DNA of 64,000 bases from Bacillota bacterium (GCA_023395555.1 JAEWYQ010000041.1:8827-72826); one strand, 5' to 3'. Positions 26,270 to 35,880 are shown, counted from the stretch's first letter. Notes: generated from the sequence alone by a model not told the origin. Program-made: numbers and translations.

Positions 26270-28138
26270 TTAATAGTGCTTAAACAAGCTCCGTGGTATA
26301 AGTGGTAATGTCACCATAATTAACATATTTGCACTATGTACCTTCTCATACAAATCGGCTTGGGAATACCACAGTTTAGGATACTCTTCACAGTCTGCCA
26401 GCAATTCACTGTGACTTCCGATTCCACATATTTCTCCATCTTTCATAATAAAAATCTTCTCAGATAACTTCACAGTTCCCATTCTATGGGTTACAATCAC
26501 TGCAGTTTTATCTGCAATTATTTTTTGAAACAAACGGTAAAGATAACTTTCTTCATTTGGATCTATGGCGGATGTTGGTTCATCTAGTAAGAACACATCT
26601 CCCGAACGATAGATTCCTCTTGCGATTGCAACACGCTGCCACTGTCCCCCGGAAAGGTCAGTTCCACCAAATTCGCGGGATAAGATTACATCGGAATCCA
26701 ACTCGGCACAGCAATGTAATCCTTCCATATGTTTAATTCTTTCTAAATCCTCTTTCCTTATAAAATTCCCCATCATAACATTGTCGTTGATATTCATCGC
26801 ATATTTTCCAAAGTTTTGAAATACGGCAGTAAATCTTTGATGGATGGATTTTCTTACATATTGATTGGCGGCCTTACCATTAAAGAAAATATTACCTTCT
26901 CCTGGAGAATAGATTCCGTATAACAATTTGATTAATGTAGATTTCCCTGCTCCATTGGCTCCAACAATTGCTATATGTTCTCCCTTTTTAATTTCAAAAG
27001 AAATATTCTTTAAAACGGCATCCTCTCCAGCCGGATAAGAAAAAGAAACCTTTTCAAATCGAACTGACTCGAAAGAATCTAACGCTTCTTTCCCTTCTGG
27101 TTCAATTTCTTGATCTTTCAGTATAAAATAATTTCTTATTTTCTCAAGCTCTTCGGACACTCCCCCTGATATTATTGCAATAATGTCTTCCATCATCTGA
27201 AACAGCTCCCCTAGGGATGTAATCAATGCTACGAACACACCAATGCGAATCATTTGATTACTTACACAGACGGTCAACACCACAAAAATAACGATATGCC
27301 CAATAATCAATATCAATTTTTCGAAATTCTCAAAATTACATTTCTTTCTCAGATAGCTCTGCTCTATCTTAACCTTTTCAGCAACATGAGCATTAATGTT
27401 ACGAATAAGCATTTCCTGATATTGATAGATCTGCGTCTCGATTGCATGCTCAACTCCTACTAAAAAGGTTTCCAGAGTATCTATTTTTCGTTGGATATCT
27501 GCTATCAAACCCTCTTGTTTTGCAAACTCTTTTTCTTGCATCTTCGAAACCAGTAATACCGGTACGACGACGAATAACAAGATGAGTGGAAGGAATGTAT
27601 TGGCCCGAAACAGGTAAAAGATGATCACAAGCAACTCCGGCACATAATCTAGGACAATGAGCATAATAGTATCAACAAATTTTCTGATACTTTTATTTCC
27701 CCGATAAGCTTTATTGATTGTTTCAAGGGTTTTTATGTTCTCAAACTCAATTCCGGATAATTGCCCCACTTTTTTATTTACCGACTTCTCCATCCAATGC
27801 GCCGCTGCCAAATTGTAATATTCATAAAGATAATTTAATATTCCAGGCAATATGGTATTCGAACATACTTTTAATTGCACATTACACCAGTCGTACCAAT
27901 AGTCACAGCCCCGCTTCATAAGCCATAGACCCACGGTGAGAATAATGCTGAGATAATCAATCGATTGGTTTGCTGTCAATAAATTGATAATATTATCTAG
28001 TAATTTCGCAATGATAATTGTCTCAAAACTATACAGCATTGCAATAGAAAACTTCAAAACAATAAGAGTTAACGTATATGTTTTACTGATTTCCCCAAAG
28101 TACTTTATGTAAGAAAAAAAAGATAATGATTTCCTCAT
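26270..28138 (-). CDS. ABC exporter (membrane domain + ATPase) of peptide island 1
   Basis: 622 residues. Residues ~1-330 form a six-helix exporter domain; the ATPase has Walker A GANGAGKST, signature DLSGGQWQR, Walker B VFLLDEPTSAID, and switch His VTHRMG. No N-terminal C39 peptidase, so leader removal must be done elsewhere (TldD/E encoded just upstream on the same strand is the candidate). Half-transporter expected to dimerise. Likely exports the modified peptide of the island or gives self-protection. Last gene of the minus-strand run. Confidence 0.88.
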   Translation of the reverse strand: MRKSLSFFSYIKYFGEISKTYTLTLIVLKFSIAMLYSFETIIIAKLLDNIINLLTANQSIDYLSIILTVGLWLMKRGCDYWYDWCNVQLKVCSNTILPGILNYLYEYYNLAAAHWMEKSVNKKVGQLSGIEFENIKTLETINKAYRGNKSIRKFVDTIMLIVLDYVPELLVIIFYLFRANTFLPLILLFVVVPVLLVSKMQEKEFAKQEGLIADIQRKIDTLETFLVGVEHAIETQIYQYQEMLIRNINAHVAEKVKIEQSYLRKKCNFENFEKLILIIGHIVIFVVLTVCVSNQMIRIGVFVALITSLGELFQMMEDIIAIISGGVSEELEKIRNYFILKDQEIEPEGKEALDSFESVRFEKVSFSYPAGEDAVLKNISFEIKKGEHIAIVGANGAGKSTLIKLLYGIYSPGEGNIFFNGKAANQYVRKSIHQRFTAVFQNFGKYAMNINDNVMMGNFIRKEDLERIKHMEGLHCCAELDSDVILSREFGGTDLSGGQWQRVAIARGIYRSGDVFLLDEPTSAIDPNEESYLYRLFQKIIADKTAVIVTHRMGTVKLSEKIFIMKDGEICGIGSHSELLADCEEYPKLWYSQADLYEKVHSANMLIMVTLPLIPRSLFKHY

Positions 28139-28325
28139 TTACTTACTCCCTATTTAATTGATAACCCGGCTCAATATCATCAATACCGCATACTATAAAA
28201 AGTTCCTAAAGCTCCAGTGAATTAAGCCGCTGAAGTAAAGATTTTACTTTGAAACAATAAAACGAATAAAGCTACCGTAATCCTCGAAAATGGTTGAGCT
28301 CCTAACCGTCTTTTTCTATTCTCTC

Positions 28326-29630
28326 TTATTCTGCGCCGTTTACATTCACCTTCAGCAACTTAACCGCCTTCGGGCCTTCAAAGCTGTTGATCCTCTGAAG
28401 TTCCTTTGACAGGTACAATTCCTGGTGCAGCTCGTACAAATTGCCGGTTATGGCTCCGCCGGTAACGGGAACGGTCCTCTCCCCGTCAAAATACCAGGCA
28501 AGGCGGATCTCGCCGCCAAAGTCTCCAGTCATAGCATTCATACTAAAATCCGAGAATATGGCAACTTCAATATGGGGTTCTTCTCTCAATTGTGCTACCG
28601 TATGCTTTCCGCCGAGCACTCTTCTGTTCTGGATGATGCCGGTAGGCTCTACGTCCAGATAATGTGCATAACGAAGGCTTGCCATATATCTCCTTAAGAT
28701 CCCATCTTCCAGGATAGTCACCGGTGCCAGGGGATATCCATCCTCGTCAAAGCATCCGGATAAGGTGGAATTCTCTAAGAAAGGGTCCAGCATAAGAGTG
28801 ATCCGATCTCCCTTTACATCGTTACCCTGCACCTTATCACCGATCTTCCAGATAGAGCTCTGGTTATAGACCTGAGCCGCATTGCTTTGCGTGGAATAGC
28901 TGGAGAGGAGCTCCATTACCGCTTCTCCAGTTAGTATTACCGAAATCTTTCCAAGGGAAGGCGTAGGCTTTGCCACTGCCCTGTCCTTGGCGATTGTTAT
29001 TATTTTCTTTACCTCTTCGATGAATGCAGCCCTGTTAAATTCAGCAAACTTCAAGCTCTTATACAGTTCGATTTCTTCGCCGTCTTCCTTCCAGTTTGTA
29101 ATGAATTCCGTCATGCTCTCATAGGCCATCATAGTAACGTCAATTCCTTCGGAGTTCACAAAATGCCGGTGGACTTTCTTCAGAAAGATTTCGGTGGAAT
29201 TAATTCCTCCCTTATCACAATGATCCTCCTGATAGATAGCCTTTGCAATTTCACTCAGCCAGTAAGAAAGTGTCTCCCTGTCAAAGTTGCTGGCCTTCAA
29301 TTGCCCATGGCAGCTGCCCGGTGTTGCAAGCGGATAATAGAGGTTCTTCACGAATTTTGCTGCAAATGCGGCCTCATCAATGGCCTTTTTTATTTCCGAA
29401 GCCTGCATGGTAGGATGGATAACGGTAGATGCCGAGCCCATATATCTGGTCCCGTCCTCTATATAATCAACGTATACGGTGATTTCGTAATAATGTACCT
29501 TTTTCGCCCGATCCATATCACAGTTTTTCTTAATGAAATAAAGCTCATTTTCTTCTGTCAGGCTTTCAAGGATCTTATATCCGGTGATATCTTTATTTCC
29601 CTTCAACACTTGAATTATATGATTAATCAT
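28326..29630 (-). CDS. TldE/PmbA-family metallopeptidase partner
   Basis: 434 residues. The C-terminal domain (GKISVILTGEAVMELLSSY, CFDEDGYPLAPVTILEDGILRRYMASLRYA, GGAITGNLYELHQELYLSKELQRI) is typical of TldE/PmbA, the non-catalytic subunit of the TldD/TldE protease. The heterodimer degrades unfolded peptides and matures RiPPs such as microcin B17. Its ATG overlaps the tldD stop by one base (TGATG), so the subunits are coupled. The HEXXXH zinc motif is absent here, as expected for the E subunit. Confidence 0.9.
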   Translation of the reverse strand: MINHIIQVLKGNKDITGYKILESLTEENELYFIKKNCDMDRAKKVHYYEITVYVDYIEDGTRYMGSASTVIHPTMQASEIKKAIDEAAFAAKFVKNLYYPLATPGSCHGQLKASNFDRETLSYWLSEIAKAIYQEDHCDKGGINSTEIFLKKVHRHFVNSEGIDVTMMAYESMTEFITNWKEDGEEIELYKSLKFAEFNRAAFIEEVKKIITIAKDRAVAKPTPSLGKISVILTGEAVMELLSSYSTQSNAAQVYNQSSIWKIGDKVQGNDVKGDRITLMLDPFLENSTLSGCFDEDGYPLAPVTILEDGILRRYMASLRYAHYLDVEPTGIIQNRRVLGGKHTVAQLREEPHIEVAIFSDFSMNAMTGDFGGEIRLAWYFDGERTVPVTGGAITGNLYELHQELYLSKELQRINSFEGPKAVKLLKVNVNGAE

Positions 29631-31045
29631 CAGCTCAACCTCGCTTTTGCTTTAATATAAGGACCGCCAGAGGAAGTTTTCACAATTTCTTTATACCCTT
29701 TCCAACAATAACCCGCACCCTCAAGCTCAACCTTATCGGATACCATACTGATGGACTTTAATAGCTCCGGCACATAACCGGTCATGATAACCGGTGAAAT
29801 AAGGTTACCGGTGAATTTACCGTCCTTGATTTCCCTTCCTACTCCTGCAATACACTGGATCCCCCAATTCTTCGGATCCTCCATGCCGCTGAACATGTAC
29901 TCCAGCTGATAACCGTATTGGATGGATGCCAGCATATCCTCATAAGAATCATCCCCGGCTTCAAAGAATGTATTGGTCATTCTGGCATAGGCCTTCCGCT
30001 CAAAGGATTGCCTCCTTCCGTTTCCGGTAGGTATTGTCCCAAGCTTTAGGGCCGACAGCAAATCCGAAATTCCGGATTTTAGTATTCCATTCTGAATCTC
30101 TATCGTATCTGTACCCAGGGTGCCCTCATCATCAAATAAATAGGAGGCCATATGCTTTATCGCTGCGGCTCCGTCATGCATGGTCGTCTTAACCGAGGCT
30201 ACCTGTTTGCCGATAAACTCATCACCTTTTGCCCTTTCTTTTACAAACATATCCATCTCAACACCGTGTCCGAACGCTTCATGTGCAATCAGTCCGGCAA
30301 TATCCGGATCACAGATTACTTCATATTCTCCGGGTACTACGGGCTTGGCATCCAGCAGCTTAATGACCTGATCTACCACATATTCATATAGTTCTTTGAA
30401 TTTATGGGTGATTTCATATCCCTGCATGCCGGTTAACGATTTATAATAATCCTTGATTTTCCCTTCTCTTCTGGCAAATGCGAACATGGAGGATTCGCCC
30501 AGCATATAGGACTGCTCCAGATCCTTATTTCCCGATAGGAAGATCTTAGACACATGAATAAAGCTATAGCTTACGTTAAAATTAACGATATGCTCCGAGC
30601 CGGCCAGAGCTGCATCCCTGACCGCTGTGAGATCCTTCAGAATCTGTTCTGAGGTCAGCTGTTCCGGATCAATCTCAACCTCTCCGCAGAATTCCCTGGT
30701 TATCTCCTCTTCTTGAAGCACAGGATAGGAATTCACTATCATATCCTTTGGAACCCGGTTCAGTTTCGTATGAATTTCCTCTACCACGGTATTCAACCTG
30801 TCTTCATCAATGTCGTTAAATGAATATTCCGAGTAATTCACACCATTATGTATGCGGACTACAAAGCCTCGTTCCGCCAGAAAATAATCGGTCACCACAG
30901 TTCCTGTCTTTGATACCCGGTAAGTCTTTCCTTTGGTATCCGTACCCAGAACAGATACATACCTGTAGCTCTCATACAGCTTGTTAATCAGCTTCCTTAA
31001 TAGTGGTTTACTGTCCGATAAAAATGTAGATTTCATAACCTTCAC
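29630..31045 (-). CDS. tldD: TldD metallopeptidase
   Basis: About 471 residues. IAHEAFGHGVEMDMF carries the HEXXXH zinc-binding motif of TldD; KQVASVKTTMHDG, SDLLSALKLGTIPTGNGRRQSFERKAYARMTNTFFEAG and GMEDPKNWGIQCIAGVGREI are also family features. With TldE it forms a barrel protease for unstructured peptides. In this setting, next to a radical SAM enzyme and a small Cys-containing peptide, a leader-removing role is likely. Start: TTG 31081 opens the frame; GTG 31045 has GGGCGGA correctly spaced, and ATG 31036 is also possible. Confidence 0.92.
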   Translation of the reverse strand: MKVMKSTFLSDSKPLLRKLINKLYESYRYVSVLGTDTKGKTYRVSKTGTVVTDYFLAERGFVVRIHNGVNYSEYSFNDIDEDRLNTVVEEIHTKLNRVPKDMIVNSYPVLQEEEITREFCGEVEIDPEQLTSEQILKDLTAVRDAALAGSEHIVNFNVSYSFIHVSKIFLSGNKDLEQSYMLGESSMFAFARREGKIKDYYKSLTGMQGYEITHKFKELYEYVVDQVIKLLDAKPVVPGEYEVICDPDIAGLIAHEAFGHGVEMDMFVKERAKGDEFIGKQVASVKTTMHDGAAAIKHMASYLFDDEGTLGTDTIEIQNGILKSGISDLLSALKLGTIPTGNGRRQSFERKAYARMTNTFFEAGDDSYEDMLASIQYGYQLEYMFSGMEDPKNWGIQCIAGVGREIKDGKFTGNLISPVIMTGYVPELLKSISMVSDKVELEGAGYCWKGYKEIVKTSSGGPYIKAKARLS

Positions 31046-31149
31046 ATCAATTCCGCCCTTTCCTGCTAACCTTATGCGCAATTTATATTGTTGTAATTGG
31101 GAAAATAATGATGGTATCGTTTTATTTTAACCACTACTTTAATGCCTCT

Positions 31150-31345
31150 ATCGTCAAGATGTATTTATCAAGGATTTCATTGCCGGTGGTGTAGGATTTT
31201 CTGTATCTCTGATAGTATAGATTGCATTTGATTTATATATTGAGTGGCTTCCAAAAGATCCCACTTTTTATAATTGTGCTAAGGCATAAAATGTGGTTAC
31301 TGATATCATGTTGGAAACTCTTGGTTTCTTCCTTTTGTTTACTAT
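31150..31345 (-). pseudogene. Fragment of an AgrC-type histidine kinase gene
   Basis: On the minus strand the DNA reads close to the intact kinase at 59.4 kb around its H-box (SFxHDISNHIxCLS), continues LLEATQYINQMQSILSEIQK, then shifts frame before TTGNEILD. It is a decayed piece corresponding to the phospho-acceptor region. It is the third copy of this kinase family in the window (intact at 59.4 kb, 3' fragment at 36 kb). Confidence 0.65.
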
Positions 31346-31411
31346 TGATCCCGATAGTGTTCCGCGCTGTAAATGGGCTTATGTATGAATTATGGTGGAT
31401 ATGATCCTAAG

Positions 31412-31764
31412 TGTAAATTCAGGTGTCCGAAGGCCAACAGGAAACAGGGATGCTTTTGTGAAGCCCCTTGTTCCCCTGCCAAGTATGGCAGGCAATACAT
31501 ACACAGTTAAAAGATAATCCACGTATTTTTAACATACTGCCAAGAGACAGTGAGGAGTGGGGTAAGGGGTAAGACAGAAGAACTTCTGTGGAACGCTCTA
31601 ACAAGCGTGAGAAACAGGATTATATACTAGAAGACGGCAAATACCGCTCTACGAAGATGTGGTACTGCCGCCTCTATGGCATCATGATGTGTCAACATCT
31701 TGATGCCTGGGAAATGCCCTCGATTAAAGACTTCCAAAAAATGATTATGAAGCATGTCGCTTAA
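31412..31764 (+). pseudogene. 3' fragment of a DDE transposase
   Basis: With two frame changes the plus strand reads CPKANRKQGCFCEAPCSPAKYGR, then RIFNILPRDSEEW, then TSVERSNKREKQDYILE and STKMWYCRLYGIMMCQHLDAW to a stop at 31762-31764. This is the C-terminal part of a large DDE transposase. The 5' end is missing. Between it and the next gene (31765-31933) I see nothing. Confidence 0.65.
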
Positions 31765-31933
31765 AAATGTTTCACAATACATATTTTAAAGCATAGTAAC
31801 CACTATGTCTATTTCTCATGCGAAAAATTACTTTTTTTCCAAAGACACTAGTATTCAATTTTTTAATTTACGTTAGAATTAGAATTATCTAATTCCAAAA
31901 AGATACCATAATTTTTATAGCTCGTATTTTCAA

Positions 31934-33628
31934 TTATCCTTTAAAAATGCCATTTGATATTTGGTAAAAAAGATTGCACAATGTCAATGGACGATCGTCA
32001 TGAGATATCATGATGATTGTTTTATCTGTAAAAAGCTCCTCTATTATTTCCAGAATTATGTCTGCATACTCTTTATCAATGAAATTCAGTGGCTCATCAA
32101 AGATATATATTTCACAATCCCTGTAAATTCCGCGAATCAATTGAATTATTTTAGCTTCTCCGCTGGAAATATTACTTGCATTCTCTTCAATCATCTTTCC
32201 CAGAGTAAGCCCTCTGTTTTCGAGGATTCCCACTAATCTTTCCGATATCTGTCTTTTTCCACCCAATATGATATTTTCTAAAACCGTTCCATGAAACAGT
32301 TGTGGTGCGGCCGGTAACAGGCATATATGTCGCCTGATTGTATCCTCTGCAATTTTTTGATAACTTTTCCCGTTATACAGAATCTCTCCCTCATAATCTG
32401 TGATAATTGCACACAGCATATTAGCAAAGGTACTTTTGCCGCTTCCATTTTCTCCGGTAATCCCCACCTTTTCTCCGCGATGTATTACAAAGTCCAAGCC
32501 CGAAAATACGATCTTGCTTGCTGTCGAATACCGTAGCCCTCTCACTTCCATCTGTTCAAACGTATCCAATTCTTCAATCCTGTTATCGTCAGATATGTTG
32601 ATTCGATCTGAAGCATTCCCTTGCCAGATGGGTTCCTTGCCAGTTGTCTGATCTGTTCTATGTATTTTCTTTCCTTTCATTCTTAATGCCAGTGTATGTT
32701 CACCCAACACTTCCTGTAACCGTTTTTTATGTACCTTGTATTCAGCGAACTCCTTGGGAAAGTCCATATAGAACTCTAATGGCGTCCATAACTTAGAAAA
32801 ATACAGGGACATTGCTAAAATCATCCCTACTGTTAAGGAACTATGAAACACCAGAATGCCTCCCAAAAAATAAACCGAACTGGTGAGTAGATTTAACAAG
32901 CCGGTGATTAAAGCATAATCATAAACAGTCTCTGTCTTGCAGATTGCCTTTTTCGCATCAAATCTCTTTAAAAAATAACTGTCAGCCCTTTTTCCGAACC
33001 AGTTGCTTCCATTGTTGACCCTGAGAGAGTAACTGCAATTCAACGCTTCCTCCATATGTGAGTTAATGTCATCCTGCACGCTTTCCGCCGCATCCGTTAA
33101 TGTTCCAACCTTATTGGCAAGGATACGGTAAAATATCGCCATTAGAGGAAAGGGAAGCAGCATCAAGGCTGTATATAGAACATTGATGCGCAGCATTGCA
33201 AAAATAATCCCACCCATATATATGCCATTCAACCAGAGATTCACTTTTTTCCTTAGTAAGAAATCACGGCATCCGGATATGTCGGATTGATATCTCTGCA
33301 AATAATACCCGGTGCCATTTACACGGAGGATTGAATACGGCATGCTGCTGATGTAATGCAGAAAATCCTGCCGCATAAACAACATGGTTCCTTCTTCATA
33401 ACAAGTGGCAATATAATTGGACGTACATAAGCAGATCATGAAAAGTAACGTAATCAATATGCTCAACACCCCATAATATACAATTTGTCGCATATCCTGT
33501 TTCGTAACCGCATCCACTAAATATTTCGTCAAAATTGGCAGCAAAATCGTAAATGATCTTTGTCCAATCAAGAACAGAATATATAATATCTTTCGCCATT
33601 CAGATGTATATTTCTCTACTTTTTCCAT
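31934..33628 (-). CDS. ABC exporter 2 of peptide island 1
   Basis: 564 residues. N-terminal exporter membrane domain (six helices), then an ATPase with Walker A GENGSGKST, signature NISSGEAKI (in place of LSGGQ), Walker B IYIFDEPLNFID and switch ISHDDRP. The modified signature suggests a dedicated, divergent exporter. No peptidase domain. It lies directly downstream of the 29-residue precursor gene and its hairpin, so it is the most probable exporter of that peptide. Could pair with the ABC protein at 26.3-28.1 kb as a heterodimer. Confidence 0.85.
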   Translation of the reverse strand: MEKVEKYTSEWRKILYILFLIGQRSFTILLPILTKYLVDAVTKQDMRQIVYYGVLSILITLLFMICLCTSNYIATCYEEGTMLFMRQDFLHYISSMPYSILRVNGTGYYLQRYQSDISGCRDFLLRKKVNLWLNGIYMGGIIFAMLRINVLYTALMLLPFPLMAIFYRILANKVGTLTDAAESVQDDINSHMEEALNCSYSLRVNNGSNWFGKRADSYFLKRFDAKKAICKTETVYDYALITGLLNLLTSSVYFLGGILVFHSSLTVGMILAMSLYFSKLWTPLEFYMDFPKEFAEYKVHKKRLQEVLGEHTLALRMKGKKIHRTDQTTGKEPIWQGNASDRINISDDNRIEELDTFEQMEVRGLRYSTASKIVFSGLDFVIHRGEKVGITGENGSGKSTFANMLCAIITDYEGEILYNGKSYQKIAEDTIRRHICLLPAAPQLFHGTVLENIILGGKRQISERLVGILENRGLTLGKMIEENASNISSGEAKIIQLIRGIYRDCEIYIFDEPLNFIDKEYADIILEIIEELFTDKTIIMISHDDRPLTLCNLFYQISNGIFKG

Positions 33629-33730
33629 ACAAGCACACCACTTTCTATATATTGAAGTTTTGGTATTTACCTATACTCAATATATCATAACATTCCTTAA
33701 AATTCCATGCACGTAATTAGCCAAAAGCAG

Positions 33731-33766
33731 ACGAAGAGGAATTATTTCAGCATAATTCCTCTTCGT
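33731..33766. terminator. Hairpin downstream of the precursor gene (attenuator-like)
   Basis: Perfect 15-bp stem (ACGAAGAGGAATTAT / ATAATTCCTCTTCGT) with a six-base loop, starting eight bases after the precursor stop. On the minus strand the following T-run is short (CTGCTTTTGG), as in partial terminators that keep precursor mRNA high and pass some transcription to the exporter. Confidence 0.7.
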
Positions 33767-33773
33767 TATTGCC

Positions 33774-33863
33774 CTAGTGCCTGCCTGAGCAGCAGCTATC
33801 CCTGCTTACTTTGCTGCTAATATGAATCAAATCTGGGGTACTTTTTTTCTTGATAACAATCAT
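33774..33863 (-). CDS. Putative RiPP precursor peptide, 29 residues, Cys-Cys near the C-terminus
   Basis: ATG 33863 follows AGGAGG by about eight bases and encodes 29 residues, starting MIVIKKKSTPDLIHISS and ending RDSCCSGRH. The Lys-rich first third looks like a leader and the tail, with adjacent cysteines, like a core. It lies between the radical SAM gene and an ABC exporter, flanked by two strong hairpins, which is the usual setting of a ribosomally made, modified peptide. I do not recognise the family. The product may carry a radical-formed crosslink (inference). Confidence 0.7.
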   Translation of the reverse strand: MIVIKKKSTPDLIHISSKVSRDSCCSGRH

Positions 33864-33911
33864 CTTGTTTGCCTCCTTTCGTAATATGGTAGTTTTATTG
33901 TCACACTATAT

Positions 33912-33958
33912 ATTATGATTAAAGCGTCAAAAGCACCTTTTGACGCTTTAATCATAAT
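33912..33958. repeat. Perfect 22-bp inverted repeat upstream of the precursor gene
   Basis: Arms 33912-33933 and 33937-33958 are exact reverse complements around a 3-base loop (arm begins ATTATGATTAAAGCG). It separates the radical SAM gene from the precursor. It could end or process the upstream transcript, or be an operator; the A/T-rich outer parts and GACGC core do not match a known box. Confidence 0.75.
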
Positions 33959-34036
33959 ATGTATTACACTATTTATTACATCGAAGTTTGACCAAACTCT
34001 ATATTGTATACCTCTAATTTATTATCTGCATTAATA

Positions 34037-35383
34037 TCAAGAAATTATATCCTTATAATATTCCATGGTTATTTTTCGATTAAGGTTCAATAGTAAATCC
34101 TTTCTACATAATATATAATCCATATCACCTCTTGCTATCATGGCATCAAATCTACAATCACAATGACAAATAGGTATAAATGGACATTTTTTACGAAAGC
34201 ATTGTTCATATAATTCAAAATTCATCAGCGAAGGGATTTGAAAAAATGCATCTTTTCCCTCCCATTGTCCTGAACTTTCATTGATCCGTCCAACAGAGCT
34301 TAAACATTTGTATATGTTTCCATCCGGTGATACCACAAATGAATGTTTCAGTTTTCCTATGCACATTGAACTAAACAAGAAAGAATCATCAATTTGAAAT
34401 CCTAACTTTAATGCTGCTTTATATAATTCTAAGTATTTTTCAATAAAACTATTGTTATTCACTATAGTCTTAGAAATATAGTTATATGCATCATTCCCTT
34501 CAACTGTTTGTGCGATATTTCCAAAGGAAAGATTTAATCTGTCCTTTGAAAAATTATCAGCTAAAAAAATCAACAAATCGGGAATTTCTTCAACATTTTC
34601 ATTGTCATAATTGATTCTCAAATCAATACTTTTTATAAGATCTTTTTCTAATATATATTTTAAGTTATGTACAATTGTCTCAAATGTTTGTCCACCTGAT
34701 TTTAACCGTCTTCTCTTATTATTAATCTCGCCTACTCCATCCAATGTGGCCTGAAGCCGAACCCAATTATATTTATTTAACAGTGCCGCTTTCTCTTCAT
34801 TTAATAAATAGGTATTTGTAACAATGCTTGTATACATTTTTATATTGTGTCTCTTTAGCAATTCTTCTACATTTTCAAGAAAATAAGGAACGACTGACCA
34901 ATTACATGTTGGTTCCCCGCCATGTAATGTCAACATTAATTTCCGAAGTTGTTTGTTTGAATTTAAATATTCTTCCATTCTTGCTAAAATTATAACTACA
35001 TTTTGCTTTGTCATCATAAAGGATCTATCAACACCATCTTGGTAACAATAGGGGCAATTAAAATTACAAGATGTTGTTGGTAAAAAATGCACATGCATTG
35101 TATCGTCATTATTCCACTGCTCATGTAATAACTTTAAAAAATTTTCTTGTTCATCAAACGTGTCTTCTATAATAAATCCATTGTCCACAAGTTGCTCATA
35201 TATTTCTGTTTTCCCATTGTTTTGGAAATATTTCATTATTTTATCCACAGTTAAGTGATGGATATCTTTATATATTGTTCTTTCAACGCCCAATATAGAT
35301 CCATTAAGTGTATTTTTAATAATCACATGCTTCTGCGTATCCATATCATCATATGTATCAAACATGAACATCGTCCATTTCAT
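34037..35383 (-). CDS. Radical SAM/SPASM peptide maturase of island 1
   Basis: 448 residues. N-terminal ~100 residues resemble a peptide-recognition (RRE-like) region; the radical SAM motif is C106xxxC110xxC113 (TTSCNFNCPYCYQDG) binding the 4Fe-4S cluster that cleaves SAM. LHGGEPTCNW and LQATLDG follow. The C-terminal SPASM domain has CIGKLKHSFVVSPDGNIYKC, CFRKKCPFIPICHCDC and a final CR, providing auxiliary cluster ligands. Such enzymes install thioether or C-C links in small peptides; the nearby 29-residue peptide is the probable substrate. AT-rich compared with flanking genes. Confidence 0.9.
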   Translation of the reverse strand: MKWTMFMFDTYDDMDTQKHVIIKNTLNGSILGVERTIYKDIHHLTVDKIMKYFQNNGKTEIYEQLVDNGFIIEDTFDEQENFLKLLHEQWNNDDTMHVHFLPTTSCNFNCPYCYQDGVDRSFMMTKQNVVIILARMEEYLNSNKQLRKLMLTLHGGEPTCNWSVVPYFLENVEELLKRHNIKMYTSIVTNTYLLNEEKAALLNKYNWVRLQATLDGVGEINNKRRRLKSGGQTFETIVHNLKYILEKDLIKSIDLRINYDNENVEEIPDLLIFLADNFSKDRLNLSFGNIAQTVEGNDAYNYISKTIVNNNSFIEKYLELYKAALKLGFQIDDSFLFSSMCIGKLKHSFVVSPDGNIYKCLSSVGRINESSGQWEGKDAFFQIPSLMNFELYEQCFRKKCPFIPICHCDCRFDAMIARGDMDYILCRKDLLLNLNRKITMEYYKDIIS

Positions 35384-35778
35384 TTGTGCAATACCTCCCT
35401 GTTATTTAGTCAAGTGTTTTTTCTTTAAAATTAAGGGATTTTTGATTTATATCTCAGACGAATGAATCTCATGGATATTCGGCGCCTTGCCAGATTTATT
35501 TATGCCGTTAACACCCAATGTCATGATATCTGCCGTAAGCTACTTTTAAATATGTATAATAAACCATTGTAAAGTACGGTCCTGAAAATTATGGAATTAC
35601 CTCATTTAACGTTGATTTGCATTAGATTTATTTCTGATTTGAACCAAATTTAAAAACAATTATCATATATATTATTATACCTAAGTTTGCGATATAACAA
35701 TCATTAACCAAAATCTCTATCATATTCCACAAACTATTATGCTTGATTTAAACATTTGTGTCAGTATTAGCGGAATTA
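35384..35778. other. Intergenic stretch between small peptide and radical SAM gene
   Basis: About 395 AT-rich bases. I see no supported gene. A 25-codon minus-strand reading frame (from ATG near 35523) lacks a ribosome site. GGGAGG near 35395 serves the radical SAM gene. Confidence 0.5.
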
Positions 35779-35850
35779 TTATCCGAAGATCAATTTCCAT
35801 AATTCGTCGAACAAGCCATATGTTGATACATCAATATCTATAATATTCAT
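35779..35850 (-). CDS. Small 23-codon peptide, paralogue of the one at 59.3 kb, start possibly lost
   Basis: Ends GLFDELWKLIFG, matching the peptide at 59268-59330 (ending GLLEDLIKFIFG) at most conserved positions. At the position of that peptide's ATG there is ATA here; the next in-frame start, ATG 35850, lies only one base after AGGAGGG, too close for good initiation. So the gene may be weak or dead. It is the first frame after the promoter with LytTR-type repeats. Confidence 0.45.
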   Translation of the reverse strand: MNIIDIDVSTYGLFDELWKLIFG

Positions 35851-35880
35851 CCCTCCTAGATGATAACATAGCACATGAAT

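Noticed and set aside
35446-35523. 25-codon minus-strand frame between the small peptide and the radical SAM gene
   Set aside because: No ribosome site and no counterpart at the paralogous locus.
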